The notes: a model not told the origin generated them from the sequence alone. 64,000 bases of DNA from Paenibacillus zeisoli (GCF_003994465.1 NZ_RZNX01000008.1:62001-126000); one strand, 5' to 3'; shown: positions 24,469-32,380, counted from the stretch's first letter. Program-made: numbers and translations.

Positions 24469-25842
24469 TTAGTGGGCTCCGCCGCGCTTTCTTCTCAGCA
24501 TGACTCTGCGGGAGTACCGCTTCTGCTTCTTCCAGACAACGGTCTGCAAAATCAGGGTTACGCCGCCAATAACACCCACAAAAATTAGACTGCCCCAGAA
24601 CCCGGGACGGCTGGTCTCATGCAGCAGAGTACCGCAAACGGCAAGCCCGATTAGCGCCATGCCCAGAAATCGCTTAACCTGCCCGAATGCGGTTAATTTC
24701 AGCAGCTTGCCAGAGGTGATAAGGATAAATAACCAATTGTACAGCAGCAGCAGCCCTGCTGCTGTTGTTACGTATTCATAGATTTTGCCCGGCATAACCA
24801 GAGCCAGTATAATTGAAGCAACCAACCCTGCAGCTGTAAGGGAAATGGCGAACAGCGGTTGCTTTCCCTTCACTTTCTTGGCGAACAGGGGCGGTGCATC
24901 CTTGTCTTCAGCGAGTGTGACCAGCATGGTTGTAACCGCAAATAAAGAAGCGACCATGGTGGAGAAGCCCGCAATAATCAGCACCGCATTGAACAGGTGC
25001 GGAATAAAGGGCAGCGGGTAATTAGCCAATGCAGTTATGAAAGGGCTCTTCTTCGGTGTAAATGCTTCCCAGGAGACGATCGTGACGGCCAGTCCGAGCG
25101 ACAGAATATAGAGGCTGGTGAGCAGCAGCAGCATCACTCTCCCCGCTTTGGGAGCATCCTCCAGATTCTTCAGACGAATTGCCATTAAACCTAACACTTC
25201 AATACCGCCGTAGGCATAGAACGCGAATATAAAAGCCGACCAAAGTCCATTTATGCCATGCGGCAAAAAGCTCTGCCTGGTATGCGGGAAGACAGGGGCT
25301 CTGCCCGTTCCCTTGATCCAGCCCATTAAAGCTATAACGGCAATTACGATGAACATGACTATGGCCGCGATCTTGATAACCGACAGAATATTCTCTAGAG
25401 AATCGAACCCCTTGCTGCCGAGCATGATGACCACGAGTCCGAGTACTGCATAACCTGAGGCGAATACCCACATCGGAATAGCCGGGAACCAGAACCTTGT
25501 GAATATGGAGAGAGCCGTAAGCTGGCTGCCCATTATGAGCAGCTCTGATCCCCAGTAGACCCAGCCGCTGCTGAAGCCAGCCCACCGACCGAAAGCTTTT
25601 TTGGCATAAGAACGAAATGAGCCCTTCTCCGGATGTTCCGCGGTCATCTTGGCAAGCACATCATATACCGTATACGTACCCACAGCCGCCAGGGCGAATA
25701 CGATGAGAACCGAGGGCCCTCCCATATGCAGCGCCAGACTGGACCCCAGGAAATAACCGGTCCCTATAGTGCAGGCGACTCCAAGCAAAGAAAGCTGCCA
25801 CCACTTCAGAGTTGCTTCTTCATTTGAGCTTTGTTTAGCCAT
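24469..25842 (-). CDS. APC-superfamily amino acid permease
   Basis: A 457-residue transporter with about 12 helices. The helix-1 unwound segment reads GVACTIGTGYFLGSSLALHMGGPS, helix 2 has VGTYTVYDVLAKMTAEHPEKGSFRSYAKKAFGRWAGFSSGWVYW, matching the amino acid transporter family of B. subtilis YbxG/YdgF/GabP type. The C-terminus is basic (KKQKRYSRRVMLRRKR). GAGAGG precedes the ATG. Substrate cannot be read. Monocistronic. Confidence 0.88.
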   Translation of the reverse strand: MAKQSSNEEATLKWWQLSLLGVACTIGTGYFLGSSLALHMGGPSVLIVFALAAVGTYTVYDVLAKMTAEHPEKGSFRSYAKKAFGRWAGFSSGWVYWGSELLIMGSQLTALSIFTRFWFPAIPMWVFASGYAVLGLVVIMLGSKGFDSLENILSVIKIAAIVMFIVIAVIALMGWIKGTGRAPVFPHTRQSFLPHGINGLWSAFIFAFYAYGGIEVLGLMAIRLKNLEDAPKAGRVMLLLLTSLYILSLGLAVTIVSWEAFTPKKSPFITALANYPLPFIPHLFNAVLIIAGFSTMVASLFAVTTMLVTLAEDKDAPPLFAKKVKGKQPLFAISLTAAGLVASIILALVMPGKIYEYVTTAAGLLLLYNWLFILITSGKLLKLTAFGQVKRFLGMALIGLAVCGTLLHETSRPGFWGSLIFVGVIGGVTLILQTVVWKKQKRYSRRVMLRRKRGGAH

Positions 25843-25939
25843 AATTACCTCTCAGGTCGTGTATTTAACTTCTAGTGTGATCTATAGTGTTGCGAAACCT
25901 AGGTAATTTTATGTACGGTACCGGGCTAGAACTGGACAA

Positions 25940-25978
25940 GCCATGGAGACAAGGTGAGGCGAAAGCCCCCCATGGTGT
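25940..25978. other. Structured leader-like segment between permease and pemK
   Basis: CCATGG occurs on both sides (25951-25956 and 25970-25975 approximately) of a segment that holds GGC-GAAA-GCC, a short stem capped by a GNRA tetraloop. It could be part of a folded 5' leader of the minus-strand permease gene or of pemK. I cannot match it to a riboswitch class. No convincing gene lies in 25843-26137. Confidence 0.3.
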
Positions 25979-26137
25979 ATATACTTTTCTCCTATTTTGT
26001 ATGCATGTTAACCGCTTTATGATAAGAAATGTAGGAATTTACAGATTTCTTGTTTAATAGCCCCACAAAGAAGTGTAAATCATATAGAAAAGCTAAATTT
26101 TCAGACACCTAACTAGATCGTACCAGGAGAGGATTAA

Positions 26138-26701
26138 ATGAACACAGAACGGGAGAACAAAATGGCCCATGTCATATCTAAGTCCGCAGAGAAACGGATC
26201 CTGGCTGAGAAAGCGTTAAAAGAGCAGCAAATCATGGCCTGGATGCCCATTAAAGTGAAGATGGCTCATCATTGGATAGAGAATGAGAAGAAACAGCTAA
26301 GTCGGAAAATGGTTCGTGGAGCCATTCATTTCTGTCATTTCGGGGAAAATGTAGGATGTGAGCAGAATGAGGAACGTCCTGTTGTTATCATTTCCAATAA
26401 TACGGTTAATTCGACTTCCGGCAATGTTATTGTCGTACCGTTGACCAAAAACCTGAAAGCCAAAACGAACTTCAAAACCAAGCAGCCGGTCCTCACCCGC
26501 GATGGCAAACCGGTGCCCAGATTTCAAAGTCATTACTTCTTATTCACCAGTAAATATGACTTTCTGGCCTTCGACTCGGCCGCCAAGACGGAAGAAACGA
26601 CTTCAGTAAGCAAGGTTAGACTTAAAGAACATCTTGGGAATTTGGACGAGGAAGACATCAATCGGTTGGAGACCCGGATGAAATGGACGCTCGGTCTTTA
26701 A
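26138..26701 (+). CDS. PemK/MazF-family endoribonuclease toxin with N-terminal extension
   Basis: A 187-residue protein. Residues about 68-185 are a PemK/MazF fold: RGAIHFCHFGENVGCEQNEERPVVIISNNTVNSTSGNVIVVPLT gives the GDIxxxxxG..Q-x-x-RPxVIISN pattern with the catalytic-type Arg. Residues 1-67 are a charged, helical extension (AEKRILAEKALKEQQIMAWMPIKVKMAHHWIENEKKQLSRK) absent from short MazF toxins. A strong AGGAGAGG site precedes the ATG. No AbrB- or CopG-like antitoxin gene is adjacent. Directly after the stop is a strong promoter and two related structured RNAs. It probably cleaves RNA; how it is restrained is open. Confidence 0.82.
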   Translation: MNTERENKMAHVISKSAEKRILAEKALKEQQIMAWMPIKVKMAHHWIENEKKQLSRKMVRGAIHFCHFGENVGCEQNEERPVVIISNNTVNSTSGNVIVVPLTKNLKAKTNFKTKQPVLTRDGKPVPRFQSHYFLFTSKYDFLAFDSAAKTEETTSVSKVRLKEHLGNLDEEDINRLETRMKWTLGL

Positions 26702-26721
26702 AAAAAAACGTGAAAATTGTA

Positions 26722-26751
26722 TTGACACTAACTTACGAAATAGGTTACTAT
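26722..26751 (+). promoter_or_regulatory. Strong SigA promoter for RNA element 1
   Basis: TTGACA (26722-26727) and TACTAT (26746-26751) are 18 bp apart, only 20 bp after the pemK stop. Expected transcription start is near 26758. There is no protein gene ahead on this strand for more than 3 kb. Confidence 0.75.
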
Positions 26752-26757
26752 AAGTTC

Positions 26758-26873
26758 AGAGATTGAGTTGTGACCACAGTAAATTATGTCATCCACCTCG
26801 TCGTGGATAAATTCACACGTTTCACGTGTCTTGAGTCTGAAAGAGGAGCCTTCCGTGCTCCTCTTTCCCTTTT
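26758..26873 (+). ncRNA. Candidate small RNA, copy 1 of PemK-linked element
   Basis: The RNA would contain a first stem ATCCAC (26791-26796) / GTGGAT (26803-26808) with loop CTCGTC, then AAATTCAC, a second stem ACACG (26815-26819) / CGTGT (26825-26829), and an intrinsic terminator with arms 26840-26849 and 26857-26866 followed by CCCTTTT. The block 26786-26816 recurs at 26968-26998 with 27 of 31 bases identical, and all four differences keep base pairing. A 33-codon frame starts at 26786 but has no ribosome site. Function unknown; antitoxin-like, target or regulatory RNA are options. Confidence 0.65.
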
Positions 26874-26944
26874 GCATGATTAAATAGACCTATTGTCGAA
26901 CGTACTTCGAGCATAGATCATTTCATATAACTGGCATAAATTTC

Positions 26945-27030
26945 GATACTACAGATAGGATATTAATATGTCGCCCACCTCGTCGTGGGCAAATTCACCC
27001 CGTCCGGGCTCCGGTCGGGGGTTATTTTTG
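26945..27030 (+). ncRNA. Candidate structured RNA, copy 2 of PemK-linked element
   Basis: The same layout as copy 1: stem GCCCAC (26973-26978) / GTGGGC (26985-26990) with the identical loop CTCGTC, then AAATTCAC, then a strong terminator (CCCCG 26998-27002 with CGGGG 27016-27020, inner CCGG/CCGG) followed by TTATTTTT. The terminator differs in sequence from that of copy 1. The promoter is less clear: GATACT at 26945-26950 with TTTCAT 18 bp upstream is the best candidate, and the 5' end given here is approximate. Confidence 0.6.
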
Positions 27031-27094
27031 TTCAGAGACCTAAAGCTTGCTGCGCTAGATGCTGTTGCAATCTTTTTACCCGCTGGGGGGAGAT

Positions 27095-27661
27095 TTAATC
27101 AGTTTTCGAGGGAAGTCCCTGCAAATAAGCGTGTAAAATGAACTGCAGGCTGTCCTCAAGCGACGTCGGCAGACCAAACCCACCCTTCTGCTCCAGTGAG
27201 CAGAATCCGTGAAGGATGCTTCTCAGTCCTCTTACCGCATGAGTCTGTTCATCCGCGTTTAGTCCCCTTCCATTCAGCAGTTCAACAATTAATTCCACCA
27301 TTGCATGACCGGCCTTCTGCAGCTCATAATCCTGCGAATCCGGTGCACGCAGTGTACTCTCATATAGGCCAGGATGCTGATGAGCAAAATCAACATAGGC
27401 CCGGCTGTAGGCCAGCAGCGCTCCATCGCCGATCATATCTGCGGCAGCGGCTTCCAGCTTGGAGTGAAGCAGCTTTAAAGAGTAGGCGGCCAGTCTGTTC
27501 CGAAGTCCTGGCAGGCCGTCAATGTGGTTGTACAGCGAGGGCGAGCGAATGCCCAGCTTCTGAGCCACCGACGCCAGCGTCACGGCTTCCAGCCCGTGAC
27601 GATCGGCAATCTCCGCGGCCGCCTGCGTCACGGCCGCGGCATCCAGGCCGGCCCTAGGCAT
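27095..27661 (-). CDS. TetR-family regulator (WHG-domain type)
   Basis: A 188-residue repressor. The HTH is AAAEIADRHGLEAVTLASVAQKLGIRSPSLYNHIDGLPGLRNRLAAYSLKLLHSKL, followed by an all-helical ligand domain of the TetR_C_33/WHG kind. Start at 27661 overlaps the stop of the upstream metallo-hydrolase gene by 8 bases, showing they are one operon; a longer frame to 27694 has no ribosome site. It probably represses the two-gene operon through the twin operators at 28419-28457. The first 60 codons are unusually G+C-rich compared with the flanks. Confidence 0.85.
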   Translation of the reverse strand: MPRAGLDAAAVTQAAAEIADRHGLEAVTLASVAQKLGIRSPSLYNHIDGLPGLRNRLAAYSLKLLHSKLEAAAADMIGDGALLAYSRAYVDFAHQHPGLYESTLRAPDSQDYELQKAGHAMVELIVELLNGRGLNADEQTHAVRGLRSILHGFCSLEQKGGFGLPTSLEDSLQFILHAYLQGLPSKTD

Positions 27662-28394
27662 GACGGCCGCCCCCTTCCTGAGCGCCGCCCGCAAGCTTCC
27701 GCGCGGCGCTTAGGATGGCCCGGTCCATTACGGGGACCGGGCTCTCCAGCATCTCGCCGTGGCCCACGGCCAGCAGCGACGGCGCCAGGTCCCGCAGCTT
27801 CTGCGCGGACCCGAGCGAGGTGCTGCTGCTCCAGGTGCCCCAGGCGGGGAACGGGAACAGCGGGCGGAGCTGCCCTGCGACGGCTATGCCGCCGCGCACC
27901 TGGAAGGCATCGCCCGCGATGAGCGCCCCGCTGCGCGAATCCAGCAGCGCAATGGAGCCGGGCGTATGGCCCGGCGAGGCGATGACGCGCAGGGAGCCGA
28001 CGAGGTCCCCTTCTCCCAGCAGCACGTCCGGACGTGTCTTCAGCTTGGATGACACACCACCGTTTATGGGCTCCTTACTTTCTCCAGGATCAAGGCTCCG
28101 GTCACCCTCAAGGAGCCGTGCATCCCGTTTAGAGATGAAGACCTTGGCCTCCGGCAGAGCCTCCTTCAGCTTATCCAGTGCTCCTACATGATCGTCGTGT
28201 GCATGGGTAAGCACAATCCGGGTCAACGGCTTGCCGATTCGTTTGACGGCTTCGAGGATCGCTTTGGCGCTATAGGGAAGCGCCGCATCAATCAAGGTGA
28301 GGCTCTCTTCCTCTTCAACGAGATAACAATTTACCGGGAACATCCGGGGAAGAAACGTCAGTTGATATAAATAATGATTACGCCGAATACGCAT
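27654..28394 (-). CDS. Metallo-beta-lactamase-fold hydrolase
   Basis: A 246-residue MBL-fold protein with the zinc motif THAHDDHVG near residue 62, later GHTPGSIALLD and GDAF, and the final VGHGEML. It begins with a start typical of glyoxalase-II/lactonase-like hydrolases (PVNCYLVEEEESLTLIDA). It is first in an operon with the TetR gene. Substrate unknown; lactones, thioesters or nitroalkane-type compounds are processed by relatives. The 3' third is markedly G+C-rich. Confidence 0.85.
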   Translation of the reverse strand: MRIRRNHYLYQLTFLPRMFPVNCYLVEEEESLTLIDAALPYSAKAILEAVKRIGKPLTRIVLTHAHDDHVGALDKLKEALPEAKVFISKRDARLLEGDRSLDPGESKEPINGGVSSKLKTRPDVLLGEGDLVGSLRVIASPGHTPGSIALLDSRSGALIAGDAFQVRGGIAVAGQLRPLFPFPAWGTWSSSTSLGSAQKLRDLAPSLLAVGHGEMLESPVPVMDRAILSAARKLAGGAQEGGGRHA

Positions 28395-28418
28395 AAGATC
28401 ACTCCATTCATAACCTTA

Positions 28419-28457
28419 ACTAATATGATTAGTTTCATTATAACTAATTACATTAGT
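28419..28457. promoter_or_regulatory. Twin TetR operator palindromes
   Basis: ACTAATATGATTAGT (28419-28433) and ACTAATTACATTAGT (28443-28457) share perfect arms ACTAAT/ATTAGT with 3-bp centres, 24 bp centre to centre, 25-65 bp upstream of the MBL-TetR operon. Confidence 0.82.
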
Positions 28458-28519
28458 TTTGCAATAGTCTCTTTACATTTATTCATTCTATGCACTCTTA
28501 TCCACGCCTGTTATATAGA

Positions 28520-28567
28520 CACCAAAAAACCCGCGTTATTCATTAGGCTCTCGCGAGTTTCTTGGTG
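28520..28567 (-). terminator. Terminator of GGDEF gene
   Basis: CACCAA...CGCG (28520-28535) pairs with CGCG...TTGGTG (28552-28567); on the minus strand the stem is followed by a T run. It overlaps the last codons of the gene. Confidence 0.8.
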
Positions 28568-29496
28568 TTCTTGGATCGGTACATTTCCCGGTCCGCCTCC
28601 AGGAACAGGTAATCCATCTGCTGCAGGGAATGTTCACTATAAGCATATCCGAGCGAAATATCCATATTCAGATCCGGACGTTCCATCCGGAAGAGAACTA
28701 CTCTTTGCTTCAAATCCTGAACCAGCTTGTTCACTTGATAAAGCGTCTTGTTAACAACCAATATGGCAAACTCATCTCCGCCTACCCGGCAGACCATGAC
28801 CTCTTCAGATACCATTTTGCTGAGCAGTCCTGCAGCTTCTTTGATATACAAGTCGCCCATAATATGACCAAAATTATCATTCACATACTTCAGATTATCC
28901 ATATCGCAGACAATGATCGCCGCTGGCGCATCTACCTTCACATCATAATGGGAGACCAGAATTTCGAAATGCTCCCGGTTATAAAGGCCTGTCATGGAGT
29001 CATGAGCGATCCGGTATTCCAAATACTGCTGGTACTCCAATCTATCCTGAGCAGGCCTGACAATTCCCTGAATGGCTGTAAGCTTACCCTCGTCAAAGAC
29101 AGGGGTTGCCAGCTCCTCATACCACATATATTGGCCATGGCAGTCCCTGATTCTATACAGAATTGGCTGCTCGAAATCAAATTCCCCATTCAGCTTCTGG
29201 TAGAACTGATTCATATCCTCCGGATGTATCCTGAGAAATACCAGCTGCGGGTTATCCAGACTTGAAATTTGTTGTTCCGGCTCCATCAAGCGGTCAAGCG
29301 GGGCATATACATATCTATATCGGCGCACAGGCTCAAGCTCCAAATAGTACACAATATCCCGGGTACCTTCAAGGAGTTCGACTGTTCTCGTGTCATGGGT
29401 AGAGCGACTTCGGCTTCTTCCTGCCCAAATTCTCATTAAAGCTCCCATCAAAAGGACACTAATGGACATACCTGATAGAAAAGAGATCCACCACAT
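28543..29496 (-). CDS. PAS-GGDEF diguanylate cyclase with one membrane helix
   Basis: A 317-residue protein: one N-terminal helix (MWWISFLSGMSISVLLMGALMRIW), a PAS-like sensor (residues about 50-140, FDFEQPILYRIRDCHGQYMWYEELATPVF) and a GGDEF domain. The lead-in DSMTGLYNREHF, the IIVCDMDNLKYVNDNFGH metal site and the signature RVGGDEFAIL are intact, so it should synthesise c-di-GMP. Start at 29496 has AAGGTGA upstream; an ATG at 29523 is also in frame. It stands alone. The input is unknown. Confidence 0.82.
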   Translation of the reverse strand: MWWISFLSGMSISVLLMGALMRIWAGRSRSRSTHDTRTVELLEGTRDIVYYLELEPVRRYRYVYAPLDRLMEPEQQISSLDNPQLVFLRIHPEDMNQFYQKLNGEFDFEQPILYRIRDCHGQYMWYEELATPVFDEGKLTAIQGIVRPAQDRLEYQQYLEYRIAHDSMTGLYNREHFEILVSHYDVKVDAPAAIIVCDMDNLKYVNDNFGHIMGDLYIKEAAGLLSKMVSEEVMVCRVGGDEFAILVVNKTLYQVNKLVQDLKQRVVLFRMERPDLNMDISLGYAYSEHSLQQMDYLFLEADREMYRSKNTKKLARA

Positions 29497-29523
29497 TTCA
29501 TCACCTTCTGCAATCGATTTCAC

Positions 29524-29822
29524 TTTATCGCTTTCTCAAAGAACATCCGCAGATCTAGTTAGATGACATCTTCTGCGGTTCCGACGTTGGAGTAGTGGGT
29601 CTGCATGAGCACGGCGGGTAATCCTAATCTAATTTGTTCAACGAGGAGGTCGAACTGGGTCTATTAGAGGACAGTATATCGTTTGATTTACATAATTTTC
29701 GGGCTCATCTTCATCAAACTTTTGAACTAATCTCAAATGGTTAGTACTATATTCGACCTATAACCAAGGAATTCCTCGTCTTTTTTCATACAAACATTAA
29801 TTTTTTTAATTTTTCCTTGAGA
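29524..29822. other. Intergenic region with one hairpin, no gene seen
   Basis: The 360-bp gap between the GGDEF gene and yqkE contains a dyad CCGCAGA (29547-29553) / TCTGCGG (29572-29578), probably in the GGDEF leader, and A/T-rich sequence near 29680-29820. I found no coding region or known RNA. Confidence 0.4.
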
Positions 29823-29883
29823 CAAAAAAAAAGAGAGGCTCCCCAATCGGAAGCCAATGCTTCTCCAAGGACAGTCCCTCTCT
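29823..29883 (-). terminator. Terminator of yqkE
   Basis: AGAGAGG (29832-29838) pairs with CCTCTCT (29877-29883); minus-strand transcripts then run into nine T residues. Confidence 0.8.
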
Positions 29884-29887
29884 CAGG

Positions 29888-30148
29888 CTATTTGAATTTC
29901 TTCCAATCCATACTGCTGCTGCTTAGCAAATGCTCAAAGTCATTCTCCAGACGCTTCTGCTCCGCTTTGCGTGCATCTTCTGCCTGCTGCCGTGCTTCCT
30001 CCAGGCGTTTCTGCTCATCCGCCTTCATCTCGGCCGCTTGAGCCTGAAGTTTGCCTACAACCTCACTGCTGAGGAGGTCCCTCAGCGTAGCAGGTTTGTC
30101 TTCGGTACGTGCGGGCGCAGCCGGACGGCTTTTCTTTTTGGCCATCAT
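29888..30148 (-). CDS. yqkE: YqkE-like protein (DUF3886)
   Basis: An 86-residue highly charged protein, mostly a single long helix: KPATLRDLLSSEVVGKLQAQAAEMKADEQKRLEEARQQAEDARKAEQKRLENDFEHLLSSSSMDWKKFK. It matches the small Bacillales family DUF3886, named after B. subtilis YqkE. A coiled coil or nucleic-acid-binding helix is likely. GAGGTG precedes the ATG pair. Function unknown. Confidence 0.85.
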   Translation of the reverse strand: MMAKKKSRPAAPARTEDKPATLRDLLSSEVVGKLQAQAAEMKADEQKRLEEARQQAEDARKAEQKRLENDFEHLLSSSSMDWKKFK

Positions 30149-30286
30149 AATTCACCTCGTTAAACAAAGCGTTGATAACATTGTCCCATATCCACCTGTT
30201 TTTTTCAAAGAGGGGGTTTCCCTTTTTCCTAAATAAAGTAAAATCAATTCAGAAGTCTATTCCACCAGTAAAGGGAAGGTGTTCAG

Positions 30287-31027
30287 TTGATTGCTTATTT
30301 CAGCGTGGACGAAGCAGGTTCGTTCGAAGCTTTCTCTGCTTCTCACTTGATTATTCTGGCTATGTTCCTCCTCAGCCTTGTACTTCTCTACGGATGCCGG
30401 AAATGGCTCCAGAGACCTTCAAGAAGCCGAACCGGGCGGTATGTACTGGCTGGAATTCTGATCTTGTGTGAACTCTCACTGAATGTTTGGTATATCTGGG
30501 GCAAGAGGTTCGATGTGAAGGACACCCTGCCGCTGGAGCTGTGCAGCATATCCTTGTATTTATGTGTATTTATGCTGCTGTACAAGAGTCGGTTTATCTT
30601 CCAAATCGTCTATTTCACAGGTATAGGAGGAGCTCTGCAGGCGATCCTGACTCCGGCATTGTCTTATCCTTACCCCCACTTCCGGTTCATCGAATTCTTC
30701 CTGGCCCATATTGCGATCATTCTGGCTGTCCTTTATATGGTGTGGGTAGAAGGATTCAGGCCAACTCTAAAGTCGGTCGGTATCACGATGGTCTTCTTGA
30801 ACATCCTGCTGGTGCTGATTCTGTTCATCAATCATCTGACAGGCGGCAATTACATGTTCTTATCCCATAAGCCGGCGACAGCGTCCCTGATGGACTTTCT
30901 GGGCCCATACCCGTGGTATATTGTCTCTCTTGAGACAGTCGCCTGCATTCTGTTCCTCTTGCTGTATATGCCCTTCGCCTTCTCTGCCGCCCGCGGCAAG
31001 AGGAACAAGCACCAGCTGAATTCCTAA
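30287..31027 (+). CDS. ywaF: YwaF-like integral membrane protein (TIGR02206)
   Basis: A 246-residue membrane protein with seven predicted helices and the family motifs NVWYIWGKRF, LPLELCSISLYLCVFMLL and GGNYMFLSHKPATASLMDFLGPYPWYI. It matches the TIGR02206/YwaF family, widespread in Firmicutes and of unknown function. The TTG at 30287 is the start because AAGGGAAGGTG lies 5 bases upstream. It ends two bases before the stop of the converging UlaG-like gene. Confidence 0.85.
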   Translation: MIAYFSVDEAGSFEAFSASHLIILAMFLLSLVLLYGCRKWLQRPSRSRTGRYVLAGILILCELSLNVWYIWGKRFDVKDTLPLELCSISLYLCVFMLLYKSRFIFQIVYFTGIGGALQAILTPALSYPYPHFRFIEFFLAHIAIILAVLYMVWVEGFRPTLKSVGITMVFLNILLVLILFINHLTGGNYMFLSHKPATASLMDFLGPYPWYIVSLETVACILFLLLYMPFAFSAARGKRNKHQLNS

Positions 31028-31028
31028 T

Positions 31029-31793
31029 CTATTCAGACTTCCCGTAGTCCATCCACTCCCCATCAAGCGGAATATGGACCGAGGAGCCGAGTCCCTCAGA
31101 GGACAATCGTGTCTTAAGATCTTCCCGGGTGATCAGACAATGGTTAATCGCCTCCATATGTACAGCGACAATCCGGGTGTAGGGAGCACAGCGCGCAAGT
31201 TGGATCACATCCTGCTCATCCATAATGATCGGGTCTCCGGTTACGAACCTGGCTCCGCCCGCATGAACTACCGTAATCTGAGGCCGATACTTGACTAGTG
31301 CCGCCTCCACTTCGTCACACCAAATGGTATCCCCGGCAAGGTATAGGTCCGGCTCTCCCTCTGCTTGGAGAACATAACCGGATACCTGTCCCATCCTCAC
31401 ACCGATCTCTCCGGTTCCGTGCCGACCTGAGGTCCGGTGTATCTGAATCCTTTGGTAATCAGCCGAGGATTCCACGGGCTGCACCTGGCTGAATCCGGCT
31501 GCTTGAAGTGTCTCCTCATCACCAGGCTGACAGAATACAGCGGCTGATTTACTCACCGCCTTGGCAGCAGCCGGATCCCAGTGGTCCAAATGCAAATGGC
31601 TGACCAGAACCAGATCAGGATCAGACAGCAGGCCCTGGTCTACTGGCAGAGGAACTAGGGGATTTCGCCTGTCGTTAGAAGAGTTGATGATAGGGGGATT
31701 AGCTCCCGCTTCACTGAACATAGGATCAACCAGAATTGTAAGCCCCGCATACTCAATCCATAGTGTCGCATTCCGGATCAGTTGTATTCGCAT
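31029..31793 (-). CDS. UlaG-like MBL-fold metal-dependent hydrolase
   Basis: A 254-residue protein of the UlaG/YtkL branch of the metallo-beta-lactamase fold: IRNATLWIEYAGLTILVDPMF at the start, SHLHLDHWDP near residue 84, GDTIWCDEVE and VVHAGGARF, then a final VHMEAINHC. Relatives hydrolyse lactones or cyclic phosphodiesters. It is divergent from an Lrp-type regulator 121 bp away, which may control it. Confidence 0.85.
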   Translation of the reverse strand: MRIQLIRNATLWIEYAGLTILVDPMFSEAGANPPIINSSNDRRNPLVPLPVDQGLLSDPDLVLVSHLHLDHWDPAAAKAVSKSAAVFCQPGDEETLQAAGFSQVQPVESSADYQRIQIHRTSGRHGTGEIGVRMGQVSGYVLQAEGEPDLYLAGDTIWCDEVEAALVKYRPQITVVHAGGARFVTGDPIIMDEQDVIQLARCAPYTRIVAVHMEAINHCLITREDLKTRLSSEGLGSSVHIPLDGEWMDYGKSE

Positions 31794-31914
31794 TTTATAT
31801 CGACTCCTTTTCAGTGGGTATGCTTCAATTATAGGAATAAGGGCATCGCTGGCCTATAATCGGGTGAAATGAATCTGGTGTTTATTTTTTCATGATGAAA
31901 GGAATTTATCTGTT

Positions 31915-32343
31915 ATGACCTTAAGCTCTATCGATGAGATCGATCTGAAGATTCTGAATTGTCTCCTGCACAATGCAACACTCTCCCATCGCGAAATTGG
32001 GGAGACTGTTCATCTGACAGGCCAGGCTGTAGGCAGCCGGATACGCAAGATGCAGGATCATGGAATCATTGAAGGTTATACCCTGCTCTGGAATCCAGAG
32101 AAGATTGGCTTATCTGTACACGCCTTCGTCACCGTGTTCCTGAAATCCGCGCCCGCTCATCAGACATTCCTGGAATTTGTCCAGCAGCGTGAAGACATTA
32201 CCGAAATGCACCGGGTCAGCGGAGAAGGTTGCTACTGGCTTCGAGTACGTACAAAGACCCAAATGGAGCTTGGCAATCTGCTCGATGAACTGCTGGCTTA
32301 CGGGAATTACAAATTAAGTCTCTCCATCGGACAGATCAAATAA
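31915..32343 (+). CDS. Lrp/AsnC-family transcriptional regulator
   Basis: A 142-residue regulator with an AsnC-type winged HTH (DEIDLKILNCLLHNATLSHREIGETVHLTGQAVGSRIRKMQDHGIIEGYTL) and a C-terminal RAM/AsnC effector domain (HAFVTVFLKSA..VSGEGCYWLRVRTKT). The ligand is probably an amino acid or other small metabolite. It is divergent from the UlaG-like hydrolase and converges on the MFS gene over a shared terminator. Confidence 0.88.
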   Translation: MTLSSIDEIDLKILNCLLHNATLSHREIGETVHLTGQAVGSRIRKMQDHGIIEGYTLLWNPEKIGLSVHAFVTVFLKSAPAHQTFLEFVQQREDITEMHRVSGEGCYWLRVRTKTQMELGNLLDELLAYGNYKLSLSIGQIK

Positions 32344-32344
32344 C

Positions 32345-32380
32345 GCAAAAAAGCCCGGATATCCTAATTGGATTCCGGAC
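32345..32380. terminator. Bidirectional terminator between lrp-like and MFS genes
   Basis: CCGGATATCC and GGATTCCGG form an imperfect stem with an AAAAAA run on the left side, suited to end the minus-strand MFS transcript; it overlaps the MFS stop at 32364. Confidence 0.6.

Noticed and set aside
25911-26057. 48-codon frame upstream of pemK considered as an antitoxin gene
   Set aside because: It has only a weak ribosome site, overlaps the folded leader segment, and the peptide resembles no AbrB, CopG or other antitoxin.
26786-26887. 33-codon frame beginning in RNA element 1, with a similar start in copy 2
   Set aside because: There is no ribosome site before copy 1, and the differences between copies preserve base pairing rather than codons; the frames diverge right after the shared block.
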